Below, piece after piece: positions 1 to 7,226 of a stretch of DNA of 64,000 nucleotides. The stretch comes from Brucella pseudogrignonensis (lineage in GTDB: Bacteria > Pseudomonadota > Alphaproteobacteria > Rhizobiales > Rhizobiaceae): positions 1-64,000 of the forward strand of contig NZ_NNRM01000015.1 in NCBI RefSeq assembly GCF_002252525.1. The letters run 5' to 3'. Numbering within the stretch: the first letter of the stretch is position 1; the number at the start of each line of letters is the position of its first letter. The notes beneath the pieces were generated by a model that was given only the letters and a program-made list of their open reading frames with translations, made no database searches and had not been told where the DNA came from. The translations under genes were made by a program, and so were the position numbers.

Positions 1-930
1 GCAGGCCCGCGCCACACGATAACGCATCATCACGTCATCAAAGGCAGCATCCATGTCGGCAAAGGTGGCGCGCTTCTGTTCGATGATTTCGCGACACCAC
101 AGGACATCGCCGATCTCTTCCCATACCCAGATCACATGAAGGTCGTTGCGTCGGCCTATATCGCGCCCGACATAGCAGGCGTTGCCCTGATATCCTTCCG
201 GGCTTCCTGCATTGTCGTCTTCGACCGATGAGATCAATTCGTATGATAGCCAGGCGCTCGCCTCATCGAGATACTGCAGCTCATATTCCTGCGCCCACGC
301 ATCTTCGTCGGCAATACCGGCGCGCAGCTCCTCGATGTTGCGCGGCAAGCCGTCCCTGACCGCCTGATAGATATCGACAACATGCCGTGACCAGGTATCG
401 TCATTGGCGGTGTCCAGCTCGAAGAATTTCCCGCTCTTGCCATTCGGTGTCGACGTGACACGCAGTTTCCAGTTGGCCGAGATTACCGGAAAGAGCGCCT
501 TCCAGATCGCGTTACTATCTTTGTGGAAGGCGAACTCATCCAGAAAAACGTTGGCAGAGAACCCGCGCGCTGTGTCGGGATTTGCAGGCAGAGCCGTGAT
601 ACGGGTGCCATGCGGTAATGTTACTTCCAGCGCCTTGTAGCTGCCGGTATCACCCTTCCAATCAAACTCGCTGGCGTCAAATGCCATGCCGTAAGCCTTG
701 GCGTGAGGGTATATTCCTTCCAACATGGCTTCACGGGCCTGCCGTTCACCACGGCTCAATATCACCCATCGTGTACGCTGGCTCTTTACGGCATGCTCAA
801 AACTGTCATCAACACACTCAAGTGTTGTGGTGAACGTCTTGCCTGTTTGACGGGCAAATTTGCCGATTTTGAAACGGCTTTTATCCGTGATCCAGCGGCG
901 CTGATAGCCGTAAAGCAAAGGCTGTGTCAT
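1..930 (-). CDS. Mu gp28-like terminase large subunit (partial, runs off the left edge)
   Basis: This is the N-terminal 310 residues of the DNA-packaging motor ATPase/nuclease. Residues 26-32 (ARQTGKT) form a Walker A-type loop and 128-133 (VFLDEF) a Walker B with its catalytic acidic residues. YVGRDIG at about 253-259 carries the first aspartate expected for the RNase H-like nuclease domain, which continues beyond the window. The ATG at 930-928 overlaps the stop of the upstream gp27-like gene (TGATG), so the two are probably translationally coupled. The phage packages by a headful mechanism in Mu; the same is inferred here. Confidence 0.88.
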   Translation of the reverse strand, partial: MTQPLLYGYQRRWITDKSRFKIGKFARQTGKTFTTTLECVDDSFEHAVKSQRTRWVILSRGERQAREAMLEGIYPHAKAYGMAFDASEFDWKGDTGSYKALEVTLPHGTRITALPANPDTARGFSANVFLDEFAFHKDSNAIWKALFPVISANWKLRVTSTPNGKSGKFFELDTANDDTWSRHVVDIYQAVRDGLPRNIEELRAGIADEDAWAQEYELQYLDEASAWLSYELISSVEDDNAGSPEGYQGNACYVGRDIGRRNDLHVIWVWEEIGDVLWCREIIEQKRATFADMDAAFDDVMMRYRVARAC

Positions 931-1505
931 CAGGATGCCCCATACGCTTCACGGATCATGCGCAGGATTTCTTCGCCATCCACCTTGCGGCCTGCTTTCT
1001 CGACAGCGTCGGTCGCGTCACCAACCGCTTTCGCCAGCTTGGCACTGGCTTCCTGTTCGGCCTTGCGGCGATGCTCAGCAGAATGGCGTTGCGCAACCAC
1101 GGTTTCCTTATAGGCGCGCGCCAGTTCCATGGCGTTCTTGGAATTAAGTCCATCGCCGTCGAGCAGCTCATCGATGAGCGTTTTGAGGAACTCACCAAGA
1201 ACGATATCGGACCGTCCTATTTCTTCAGGCGTGAGCTTCTCGGCGATACCGGCATAGATGTAACGGCGCTCTTCCAGTTGATCGGATCGACGGCGAAGAC
1301 GCGTGGATTTGCGATTAAAAGCCGACTTCGATATCGGCCCAATGCCTTTGACCTCCAGACGATCATTCAGCTCAAAAAGAATATCCGCCTGACTGCGGCG
1401 GCGTTCATTAAGCTGACTGATTGCCCAGACAACATCGTCTTGGGCTTCTTCTGGCAACAATTCCATGCTGTCGAGCCGGGAACGGCCACGCCTGTCATTT
1501 GCCAT
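930..1505 (-). CDS. DUF3486 family protein (Mu gp27-like, probable terminase small subunit)
   Basis: A 191-residue protein that matches the DUF3486/Mu gp27 family in length and position, directly before the large terminase. It begins with a basic N-terminus (MANDRRGRSRLD), followed by a predicted helix-turn-helix-like stretch where residues about 30-75 contain two arginine-rich segments. The C-terminal part (about 130-180) is a charged helix with coiled-coil character. In Mu this position supplies the small subunit that recognises the packaging site; that role is inferred from family and context, not from a motif. It lies 6 bases after the gp26-like gene. Confidence 0.8.
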   Translation of the reverse strand: MANDRRGRSRLDSMELLPEEAQDDVVWAISQLNERRRSQADILFELNDRLEVKGIGPISKSAFNRKSTRLRRRSDQLEERRYIYAGIAEKLTPEEIGRSDIVLGEFLKTLIDELLDGDGLNSKNAMELARAYKETVVAQRHSAEHRRKAEQEASAKLAKAVGDATDAVEKAGRKVDGEEILRMIREAYGAS

Positions 1506-1511
1506 GGTATG

Positions 1512-1817
1512 TTACTCCACGTCGCCCGGTCGCTGGATGCCTTCGAGGACGAGACGGCGCTCGACATGATCGCGGCCTGTCCTGGTCAATGTGGCGATAA
1601 GGGCTGTGCCTGCGGCACTGATGCGTACAGCGCCAGCTTCGGTTTCAAGCCAGCGCATCTGATTGCGCAGATATTCGCGGGTGCGTTTGTAGCCGAACAC
1701 CTCCAGCTCGCGTTCAAGCAGGCTGTCGTTCAGACTGGCATTCGTCTCCATCGCGAGCGCCTTCAGGATGATGAGGCGTACATTCTGATCGACAAAATCC
1801 TTGTAACCCGCCGTCAT
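1512..1817 (-). CDS. Mu gp26-like small protein with winged-helix appearance
   Basis: A 101-residue protein occupying the slot of Mu gp26 between the DUF2730 and DUF3486 genes. The middle (about residues 30-65) reads like a winged helix: a short helix, a helix ending in NQMRWL, then a beta-like strand GAVRIS. Similar proteins in Mu-like phages have been annotated as ArsR-like or as phage proteins of unknown function. No enzymatic motif is visible. It could assist DNA packaging, but this is only inferred from its neighbours. Confidence 0.65.
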   Translation of the reverse strand: MTAGYKDFVDQNVRLIILKALAMETNASLNDSLLERELEVFGYKRTREYLRNQMRWLETEAGAVRISAAGTALIATLTRTGRDHVERRLVLEGIQRPGDVE

Positions 1818-1819
1818 TC

Positions 1820-2137
1820 CTAACGTCCTTTCTGCATCAAAAATTCTTCAACACGGCGTGTCGTCCGTTCGGTCGCCTCTGACGACTTCGCCATTATGCC
1901 CATCTGGCCCTTGATCTCGGTGATCGCGAGCTGGAGCTGATGGACGGTTTCAGTGTTCGGCATGTGCGACAGATCATTCTCGACCTTCGACAGTCGGTGC
2001 TCGTGATCCGAAACCTTGGCCGACATCTCTTTCGCGCCCTTGCCGATGTAGCCGCTGACCACGCCGAGGAAGGCCGCAGCCGCCAGCAAGAAATTGATAA
2101 GCTGCCCGATCTGGGCCAGTGAGATATTCTCCAGCAT
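1820..2137 (-). CDS. DUF2730 family membrane-anchored protein (Mu gp25-like)
   Basis: A 105-residue protein with one hydrophobic segment at about residues 10-32 followed by a long charged helix with heptad-like spacing (about 40-100), typical of DUF2730/Mu gp25. This predicts an inner-membrane anchor with a cytoplasmic coiled coil. The function is unknown even in Mu. The ATG at 2137 overlaps by one base the end of the zinc-finger gene, and the gp26-like gene begins 2 bases downstream, so it is part of the same transcript. Confidence 0.75.
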   Translation of the reverse strand: MLENISLAQIGQLINFLLAAAAFLGVVSGYIGKGAKEMSAKVSDHEHRLSKVENDLSHMPNTETVHQLQLAITEIKGQMGIMAKSSEATERTTRRVEEFLMQKGR

Positions 2138-2364
2138 TAACGACGCCCCTTGGACTGCTCGCGTTCAAGTTTGCTCTGACAGTCCACACACCGGCGCGCC
2201 GATGGCAGGGCTGCAAGCCGCTCCGGTTCAATCTCTTCGCCGCAGCGGACGCAGATGTCCGATCCGTCCCCAATCAACGCAGCCGACGCGGCAGCGATTC
2301 CCGCGTCCCGTTCTTGCTCGGCGCGCAGATCGGCCAGTTCATGTGCCTTGTTGCCCGCTTCCAT
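2137..2364 (-). CDS. DksA/TraR-type C4 zinc-finger protein
   Basis: A 75-residue protein with four cysteines in the pattern C-x2-C-x17-C-x2-C (ICVRC ... RCVDC), the DksA/TraR zinc finger, preceded by a short alanine-rich helix. Full TraR/DksA proteins bind the RNA polymerase secondary channel; this one is about the size of TraR, so an effect on transcription is possible but unproven. The start at 2364 is chosen because it overlaps the stop of the outer spanin gene by one base, and the reading frame upstream of it is arginine-rich shadow sequence. Mu-like phages often carry such a gene here. Confidence 0.75.
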   Translation of the reverse strand: MEAGNKAHELADLRAEQERDAGIAAASAALIGDGSDICVRCGEEIEPERLAALPSARRCVDCQSKLEREQSKGRR

Positions 2365-2672
2365 CACTTCGGCCGCTCCGCTGGCACCGGCACCGCGTCG
2401 ATGGCGGCAATGGCTGCACCGCGCCGTTGTTCGCAGGCGGCAAGTGCGGCGCGATCCTTGCCCCAAAGCGGCGTCAGCTCTTTCGCCGACAGCGCGCGAT
2501 CAGGCAGAGTGACAGGCGGGTCGCATGGCTTGCGCGCTTCAGACGGCACTTGGCCCGTTACGAACTCAGTACGGAGGATTGGCCTTCCCTCCGAGGAACT
2601 GGTTGTTGAGCAACCGTGAGCGATCGACATCGATGCCACTGCCAGGAGTGTCAGAAAGTGCCGCATTGGCAT
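2364..2672 (-). CDS. Outer-membrane spanin lipoprotein (Rz1-like)
   Basis: A 102-residue lipoprotein precursor: an N-terminal signal with a lipobox at IAHGC (cysteine 21) followed by serine/threonine residues, then a proline-containing periplasmic part. Its first 107 bases overlap the 3' end of the inner spanin gene in another frame, the classic overlapping Rz/Rz1 arrangement. With its partner it would fuse inner and outer membranes in the last step of lysis. It is longer than many Rz1 proteins, but the lipobox and overlap make the call firm. Confidence 0.78.
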   Translation of the reverse strand: MPMRHFLTLLAVASMSIAHGCSTTSSSEGRPILRTEFVTGQVPSEARKPCDPPVTLPDRALSAKELTPLWGKDRAALAACEQRRGAAIAAIDAVPVPAERPK

Positions 2673-2973
2673 CCTCCAGTTCTAAAACCTTGTTGTTGAG
2701 GCGGTTGATTTCGGCTTGCGCTTTTTCCTGCACGGCCTGGGAGGCTTTCATCTGCTCGATGATGTTCTTCGCGGCAGCTTCATTGGCCTCGGCGATCTGT
2801 CTAGACCAATCCGCATCACGGGCTTTCTCGGCAGTTGCAACCGCATCGCTGATTGTATCGTGGAGCGCACGGGCAGCACCGAAAGCCAAGGTCGCCGCCG
2901 CCAGCAGTATGATGGCGGCAACAACGATCTGGGAGGTCCACTTGGCGAACCATGCGGAGAACCATGCAATCAT
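2566..2973 (-). CDS. Inner-membrane spanin (Rz-like)
   Basis: A 135-residue protein with one N-terminal transmembrane segment (about residues 12-34) and a long charged, alanine/glutamate-rich helical region (about 40-115) expected to form a periplasmic coiled coil. This is the i-spanin topology. The start at 2973 (MIAWFSAW) is chosen over a longer frame because upstream residues are cysteine/arginine-rich shadow sequence and because it overlaps the holin stop (ATGA). The C-terminus is encoded within the overlapping outer-spanin gene region. Confidence 0.75.
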   Translation of the reverse strand: MIAWFSAWFAKWTSQIVVAAIILLAAATLAFGAARALHDTISDAVATAEKARDADWSRQIAEANEAAAKNIIEQMKASQAVQEKAQAEINRLNNKVLELEDANAALSDTPGSGIDVDRSRLLNNQFLGGKANPPY

Positions 2974-3236
2974 GGCCGGTCCTCCCGTCGATCGGTGAAT
3001 AGTGCTTTTGCCTGCGCCCAATAATCGACAGAACCGAAGCCGCGATGGACACCTAGAACGCCGACGATCAGGGCGACCATGGATGGCACAACGATTGGAG
3101 CGATGGCGACGGCCTGCTCGGAGCCGAAAGAGGCAGCACCGACAAGAATGATGATGACAGCCCAGGCGAGATAGAAACTGCCCCACAGATAGCGACGGGT
3201 CGAGGTGTAGCCCGGTTCCTTGATCGGCTCGCTCAT
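2970..3236 (-). CDS. Putative holin
   Basis: An 88-residue protein with two hydrophobic segments (about residues 17-37 and 45-62) and a charged C-terminus (RREDRP), a topology typical of small phage holins. It sits between the endolysin and spanin genes, overlapping both by 4 bases. The expected role is timed permeabilisation of the inner membrane to release the endolysin. No specific holin family is recognised, so the call rests on size, topology and position. Confidence 0.65.
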   Translation of the reverse strand: MSEPIKEPGYTSTRRYLWGSFYLAWAVIIILVGAASFGSEQAVAIAPIVVPSMVALIVGVLGVHRGFGSVDYWAQAKALFTDRREDRP

Positions 3237-4069
3237 GCCACGTCCTCCGGCATAAAACGCTGAAGGCTGTTCATCGTCTTCGGCCCGACCAAGCCATCGG
3301 CAACCAGACGATGATCGCGCTGGAATGCCTTCACGGCCTGCTCGGTTCCCGGTCCGAAAATGCCGTCGATCGACAGATGGTAAAATCCAGCAGCACGAAG
3401 ACCACGCTGAAGATCGGCAACGGAAAGACCTCGCATGCCACGACGCAGCACGGTGTCTCCCGGCTGGAAGGCGATAGCGTCGGCGCTGATCTCCGCAACA
3501 ATGTCCTTGGCCTTGGCAAGATATGCTGCGCGGTCGCTCAAGCCGTTTGTGCCACCGTTGATGCGTTTGGTGATAGCGACAAGATCATCGCGGTCGGCGA
3601 GGTCATTTAGGTTGCGGGTGGACCAGAAATAGAAGACGGCCCATGCAGCCCATGGCCACGTCGCCACCAGTTCGGGTTTCAGCTCGAAGTTGGGCGCATC
3701 AGAGTGGTACTGCCGCATCCACATTGCGAAGGCGCGATAATTGGCGCGGCCGGTCAACTGGATCGGGCCACGGCCCTTGAAGCGTTTGCCGTCACCGGGC
3801 TGTGTATTGCCGAGATCGGCGCGACCTTCATATGCAGCTCCGCTGGCGTATTCTTCCATCGCACAGAAGCCGTCGCTCTCGTGGGCGAGCTGCGCGAGGA
3901 AATGAACGATGCGAAGCGCATTCGTTACCTGAAACCGCTTCAGCAGTTCCGGCAGCAAAGGCCCGAACGATGATATGATGGATTGCTGTTGTGCGATCTT
4001 TTTGACCGCGACGCGCGGAGCCAGCGCGGCCAGCACCGTGTGATTGATCTGGGATGCAAGGTCGGTCAC
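3233..4069 (-). CDS. Endolysin: GH19 (chitinase-like) muramidase with C-terminal peptidoglycan-binding domain
   Basis: A 278-residue lytic enzyme. The N-terminal domain has the GH19 hallmarks: a helix with HESDGF (Glu64 as likely acid catalyst), a second acidic cluster (MEEY, about 71-74) and the motif GRGPIQLTGR at 99-108. A single PG_binding_1 repeat follows at about 205-270 (GMRGLSVADLQRGLRAAG ... FQRDHRLVADGLVGPKT). No signal peptide is visible, so export depends on the holin. The start codon is GTG at 4069; a short frame ending at 4066 overlaps it (GTGA). Confidence 0.9.
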   Translation of the reverse strand: MTDLASQINHTVLAALAPRVAVKKIAQQQSIISSFGPLLPELLKRFQVTNALRIVHFLAQLAHESDGFCAMEEYASGAAYEGRADLGNTQPGDGKRFKGRGPIQLTGRANYRAFAMWMRQYHSDAPNFELKPELVATWPWAAWAVFYFWSTRNLNDLADRDDLVAITKRINGGTNGLSDRAAYLAKAKDIVAEISADAIAFQPGDTVLRRGMRGLSVADLQRGLRAAGFYHLSIDGIFGPGTEQAVKAFQRDHRLVADGLVGPKTMNSLQRFMPEDVA

Positions 4070-4182
4070 ATCACGCCCTCCGCGAAAAGCTCGTTGAAGT
4101 CCATGCCAAAGGTGGCAGGCACTACGAACTTTTTACGCGGAGTGGCGAAACCAACCCATGCCAACAGGCACAGGCATCAAGA
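4070..4182 (-). other. 113-base spacer before the lysis genes
   Basis: This gap separates the Mor-like regulator from the lysis cassette and is the natural place for a Mor/C-controlled lysis promoter. On the minus strand it also contains a short open frame of about 32 codons (TTG at 4164, stop at 4066) whose stop overlaps the GTG of the endolysin by 4 bases. That overlap is suggestive, but the frame has no clear ribosome-binding site and no recognisable product. Confidence 0.3.
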
Positions 4183-4566
4183 TTAATCTTGGTTGAGGGG
4201 AAACATCTCGATCTGACGATCATCGGACTTTTTCATCCGATACTTGATCGGTGAGCGCTGGAACAAGCGCTCAACACCGCTTTCAGTTATGCCCAACTTA
4301 CGGGCAATCTGTGCATTCGACAAGCCATCGTCGTCACGATAGCGGCGGGCGCGGAGATCTCGCACCAATGGCACACTTATGTAATCACCGCCATAGCGCC
4401 GCGAAAGCTTGCTTGCAATATCTTGACCAACCGTATCGATCAGTTGGGAACGTTCGGTATAGGAAGGCACATAAAGACGAACGCCAGCATGCTCTTCGGC
4501 CAGCCGGATTAATCCTTCCTCACCAAGCAGGCCGAGCAGTTCTCCTACAAGACGATGATCCTTCAA
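4183..4566 (-). CDS. mor: Mor-type transcription activator
   Basis: A 127-residue protein of the Mor/C family of Mu-like phages. The N-terminal half is the dimerisation part. The C-terminal part holds the DNA-binding helix-turn-helix, LSNAQIARKLGITESGVERL at about 82-101, followed by a basic tail. It lies between the early genes and the lysis/late genes, where Mor activates the middle promoter in Mu. Here it may control the lysis and head genes directly, as only one Mor/C family protein is seen in the window. Confidence 0.85.
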   Translation of the reverse strand: MKDHRLVGELLGLLGEEGLIRLAEEHAGVRLYVPSYTERSQLIDTVGQDIASKLSRRYGGDYISVPLVRDLRARRYRDDDGLSNAQIARKLGITESGVERLFQRSPIKYRMKKSDDRQIEMFPLNQD

Positions 4567-4784
4567 TGCTGCCTCCCGATCTCCGCAGAAAGCGCAAGTT
4601 GCTGCGCGGTAACGAGACGCAGGCGGGCTTCCAGCTCGACACGCTTATGGCAGTGCGGCCGGAGCGCGTGGATGCGTTGACGCAAGATATTGCGCTCAGT
4701 CTGGAGCCGCTCGATCTCTGCCAATTCCGGCGCGATGAACAAAGGCAGATTAACCAGAGGCGCGGATTGCTGAACCATCATCAT
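4563..4784 (-). CDS. Small unknown phage protein with coiled-coil appearance
   Basis: A 73-residue protein that overlaps the mor start by 4 bases (ATGA) and is therefore probably co-translated with it. After a hydrophobic start (VNLPLFIAP), the rest is a charged helix with regular leucines (about residues 18-70). No family is recognised. A role with Mor is possible but unsupported beyond coupling. Confidence 0.55.
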   Translation of the reverse strand: MMMVQQSAPLVNLPLFIAPELAEIERLQTERNILRQRIHALRPHCHKRVELEARLRLVTAQQLALSAEIGRQH

Positions 4785-4846
4785 GCCCTCACCATTGCCA
4801 AAACGCGGAAGGCGCGCTTTATTGGAGGAAATTTCTGGGGGTTGAT

Positions 4847-5167
4847 ATGAGACTGGTACTGGCTGGACTGGCGTTGTTTGGATATGTTGCTATTGCGTTC
4901 GCGGAAGACTTCAACGAAGAACGCATGGGTATTCACCTGGGCACTATCCTCGCAGCGGAACAACCGTGCGGTTTTTCTTACGATCAGACTGCCATTAAAA
5001 AGTACATCGCGGAAAACGTTCCGGCATCGTCCATCAGTTTTCCCGCAACTCTCATGAGATGGACCGAGGCACAGAAAAGCGACGTTTCTGATTTGGTAGG
5101 GGCCGAGAAGTCCGCTTACTGCGCTGCAACGGAACACACTGCAAAGTCGTTCGGATTTATTCAATAG
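4847..5167 (+). CDS. Secreted small protein on the opposite strand (possible lysogeny cargo gene)
   Basis: A 106-residue protein with a clear Sec signal peptide (about residues 1-19, ending AIAFA before EDF) and a mature part with two cysteines (in EQPCGF and AYCAA) that could form a disulfide in the periplasm. A GGAGG-like site lies upstream of the ATG. It is read against all surrounding phage genes, which is typical of 'moron' genes expressed from a lysogen. The family is not recognised. The antisense frame over the same region is cysteine/arginine-rich and lacks coupling, so it was rejected. Confidence 0.62.
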   Translation: MRLVLAGLALFGYVAIAFAEDFNEERMGIHLGTILAAEQPCGFSYDQTAIKKYIAENVPASSISFPATLMRWTEAQKSDVSDLVGAEKSAYCAATEHTAKSFGFIQ

Positions 5168-5235
5168 CCGCGCTACTCGGCCGGATTTCTTCCAGCAAGT
5201 TGATATCGTTTCTGATGTGGCGCGGACCGTGAAAA

Positions 5236-5877
5236 TCATGGCCGCGCCGCTTTTCTGATTTCTGCGCCAAGCGCGTTCATCACCGGCTGCCAGTTCTGCG
5301 GCTTCAGTTCTTCAAAATCGAACTGGTCATTGAGACCAAGAACCGCCCGAACGTATCGGGTGAAGCTGCCCGGCTCTGGCAGTCTGCCTTGCTGCGAAAG
5401 CACACTCCATTGCGCAGCGGCAACCTTCGCGCCGTCTGTTCGCCTCCAGCCCTGCATGAACATATCTTCCTGCCAGACTGGACCGACTTCGCGTTCGATC
5501 CACTTCTTGATGCTTTCGATCGCTATGCGCGCGTCGGCCCAATCATGAACAAAACGAACATGATCGATTTTCGTCTGACGCTTCACGAAGGCGATCAACG
5601 CTTCGTCAGTTGGATTGTCGAAAACACCAAGGTTCCATCCAGCGATCCAGAGCGCCTGAAGCTTACCGGCGAACTTGCCTTCAAGGCGCTTTCGAGACCC
5701 TTTTGAAGCGGGCTTGAAGCCTTGGCGACGAAACTCATCAATCAGCTTCAGCCGTTCGCCTTCGGTCATCGCTGCAGACGAATGTTTGCCGGTGACGCGA
5801 ATGCAGATCGCACGATAGGTATCGTCGTCCAGGTCAAGCTGCTTTTTCGCGACGTGTATGGCGGCGGTGGATTTCAT
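5236..5877 (-). CDS. gemA: GemA-like regulatory protein (Mu gp16, DUF1018)
   Basis: A 213-residue protein of the GemA/DUF1018 family. The N-terminal part (AAIHVAKKQLDLDDDTYRAIC) is the conserved family signature, followed by the GFKP motif near residue 53 and a second conserved domain around residues 65-130 (LWIAGWNLGVFDNPTDEALIAFV ... VRFVHDW). In Mu, GemA alters host gene expression and DNA supercoiling-related functions; its exact activity here is unknown. It follows the DUF550 gene by one base. Confidence 0.85.
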   Translation of the reverse strand: MKSTAAIHVAKKQLDLDDDTYRAICIRVTGKHSSAAMTEGERLKLIDEFRRQGFKPASKGSRKRLEGKFAGKLQALWIAGWNLGVFDNPTDEALIAFVKRQTKIDHVRFVHDWADARIAIESIKKWIEREVGPVWQEDMFMQGWRRTDGAKVAAAQWSVLSQQGRLPEPGSFTRYVRAVLGLNDQFDFEELKPQNWQPVMNALGAEIRKAARP

Positions 5878-5878
5878 A

Positions 5879-6256
5879 TCAATCCTCCCTCGGCGCGATT
5901 GGAACTGGTCCGGACCCGAACGGATTGAAGGTGTCAGCTTCCCGAATATGCTCTACGGCTTTCAACGGGTCCGCGCTTCTCCAGTCCGGCCACCGGCGAA
6001 TGAAGTTGCATGCCTGTTTCGCGATGATGATCTTGATGATCTGTTCGGGCGACAAATCGAGCCGCGCCATGCCGTTGAGTGCCAACAGGACAATGTCAGC
6101 CCATTCCTTCGGATCAGTTGGATTGGTCTCGATCTCGATCAGTTCCTTTCGGATATGATCGATTGTGCCTTCTGTGCGCCGTCCAGGGCCGAACGTGGCA
6201 AAATTCCAGCTGATGAACTCTTCTAACCAGACGGCATTTATGATGGGAGTAGTCAT
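5879..6256 (-). CDS. DUF550 family dATP/dGTP pyrophosphohydrolase (MazG-like fold)
   Basis: A 125-residue protein matching DUF550. It shows the all-alpha NTP-pyrophosphatase metal-binding pattern: E38-x2-E41 (KELIEIE) and E51-x2-D54 (EWADI), plus the conserved FIRRWPDW near residues 85-92. Related enzymes include MazZ of phages with modified adenine, which hydrolyses dATP/dGTP. No PurZ or DatZ partner is in this window, so a base-modification pathway is not implied; nucleotide-pool control or counter-defence is possible. The start at 6256 overlaps the gcrA-like gene by 4 bases, and the frame upstream is shadow sequence. Confidence 0.78.
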   Translation of the reverse strand: MTTPIINAVWLEEFISWNFATFGPGRRTEGTIDHIRKELIEIETNPTDPKEWADIVLLALNGMARLDLSPEQIIKIIIAKQACNFIRRWPDWRSADPLKAVEHIREADTFNPFGSGPVPIAPRED

Positions 6257-6786
6257 GCCACACCCGCCTTCGTTGGACGCACAAAGACCCGGCGATGATG
6301 GTGCTCGCAGAAGCTCGAACCGATTTTGACCGGATGGCCGCAGAACAGATGCTGTTCGCCCTTGGCTGCGTTGTTGACCGCGAACCGGCATTGGCGAAGG
6401 TTTAGGTCAGCTAACGGCAGGCCGAGTGGATCGATCGGTGTTTCGATCTCGGCGACATCCTCGCAAATGAACACGGGCTCCGGCTCAGCAACCGGCACGA
6501 CGACTGGTGCGGATTGTACGTACCGAGCTGGAGACCGAGCCGCTGTTTTCATGCGGCCTGATTTGTAAGGTGACGATTCCGCCTTCGGCTGACGCGCGCC
6601 GCCTACACCGGCCCGAAGCCCGATCTCACTCAGCATCTTGTCGCGGTGAATGACACTGATGATCGCATTGCGGCTGATACCGAGGCGCTTGCTCATCTGC
6701 CCTGCTGAGAGACCTTCGCGGAGCAGCTCGGCGACGACTAGTTTGCGATCTTCGGTCCAGGTGGTGGATTGAGGACGGTTGCTCAT
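6253..6786 (-). CDS. Phage-borne GcrA-family cell-cycle regulator homologue
   Basis: A 177-residue protein with the GcrA architecture. The N-terminal DNA-binding part (about 9-50) reads WTEDRK...LREGLSAGQMSKRLG-ISRNAIISVIHR, the homeodomain-like fold that in Caulobacter GcrA recognises CcrM-methylated GAnTC sites. A variable linker follows, then the C-terminal part CRFAVN...LFCGHPVKIGSSFCEHHHRRVF (about 133-168), which in GcrA contacts sigma-70. This phage copy could redirect host cell-cycle transcription or regulate its own genes by methylation state. ATGA overlap with the DUF550 gene shows co-translation. Confidence 0.85.
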   Translation of the reverse strand: MSNRPQSTTWTEDRKLVVAELLREGLSAGQMSKRLGISRNAIISVIHRDKMLSEIGLRAGVGGARQPKAESSPYKSGRMKTAARSPARYVQSAPVVVPVAEPEPVFICEDVAEIETPIDPLGLPLADLNLRQCRFAVNNAAKGEQHLFCGHPVKIGSSFCEHHHRRVFVRPTKAGVA

Positions 6787-6848
6787 GCTGCACCTGCCTT
6801 GTGATTATCCCGAGACTCAGCGATGTGTCCAACATTCGAACGAGGGGG

Positions 6849-7112
6849 ATGATGATGACCTGGACGGCAAACTTGGACTTGATGGCCGCGACGATGGCCT
6901 ACAATATCGTGGCTCGGAAGCTTGCGGTTCGCTGGCTTGAAACTCAGCCGCGCCAAGAAGAACTTGCTGCGTTGATCGAAGAGCTGAAAAATGCGGCTAA
7001 AGGCGCGCACTCCGAAAATTCGCTTCCTCCAGATATCGAACTTCGATTGGTCGAGAGAATGATTGTGCTGATTGAGGAGTTCTTTAAGGAACTCCCGTCC
7101 ATCGACTCCTGA
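6849..7112 (+). CDS. Small unknown protein read against the early operon
   Basis: An 85 to 87-residue acidic helical protein (AALIEELKNA ... RLVERMIVLIEEFFKELPSIDS). Three ATG codons in a row begin at 6849; the third, at 6855, is best placed behind the GAGGGGG sequence at 6842-6848. Its composition is protein-like, while the antisense frame at this place is rich in histidine and arginine. Like the gene at 4847 it is on + within a minus operon and may be expressed independently. The family is not recognised. A minus-strand gene here cannot be fully excluded (see findings). Confidence 0.5.
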   Translation: MMMTWTANLDLMAATMAYNIVARKLAVRWLETQPRQEELAALIEELKNAAKGAHSENSLPPDIELRLVERMIVLIEEFFKELPSIDS

Positions 7113-7226
7113 AGGCACAGCGAACAACTGAATTCCGGCCCCTGTGCAAATGATGCAAACTCCATCGATAATCATTCCGATGGCTGTGTGTTTCGTTTGG
7201 AAACTATTACTGGCCATTGCCGCACC

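Noticed and set aside
6783-7217. 144-codon minus frame with ATGA overlap to the GcrA-like gene
   Set aside because: Not listed as a gene because its last 70 residues are His/Arg-rich shadow of a better + frame; kept as a finding since its start has a good ribosome-binding site.
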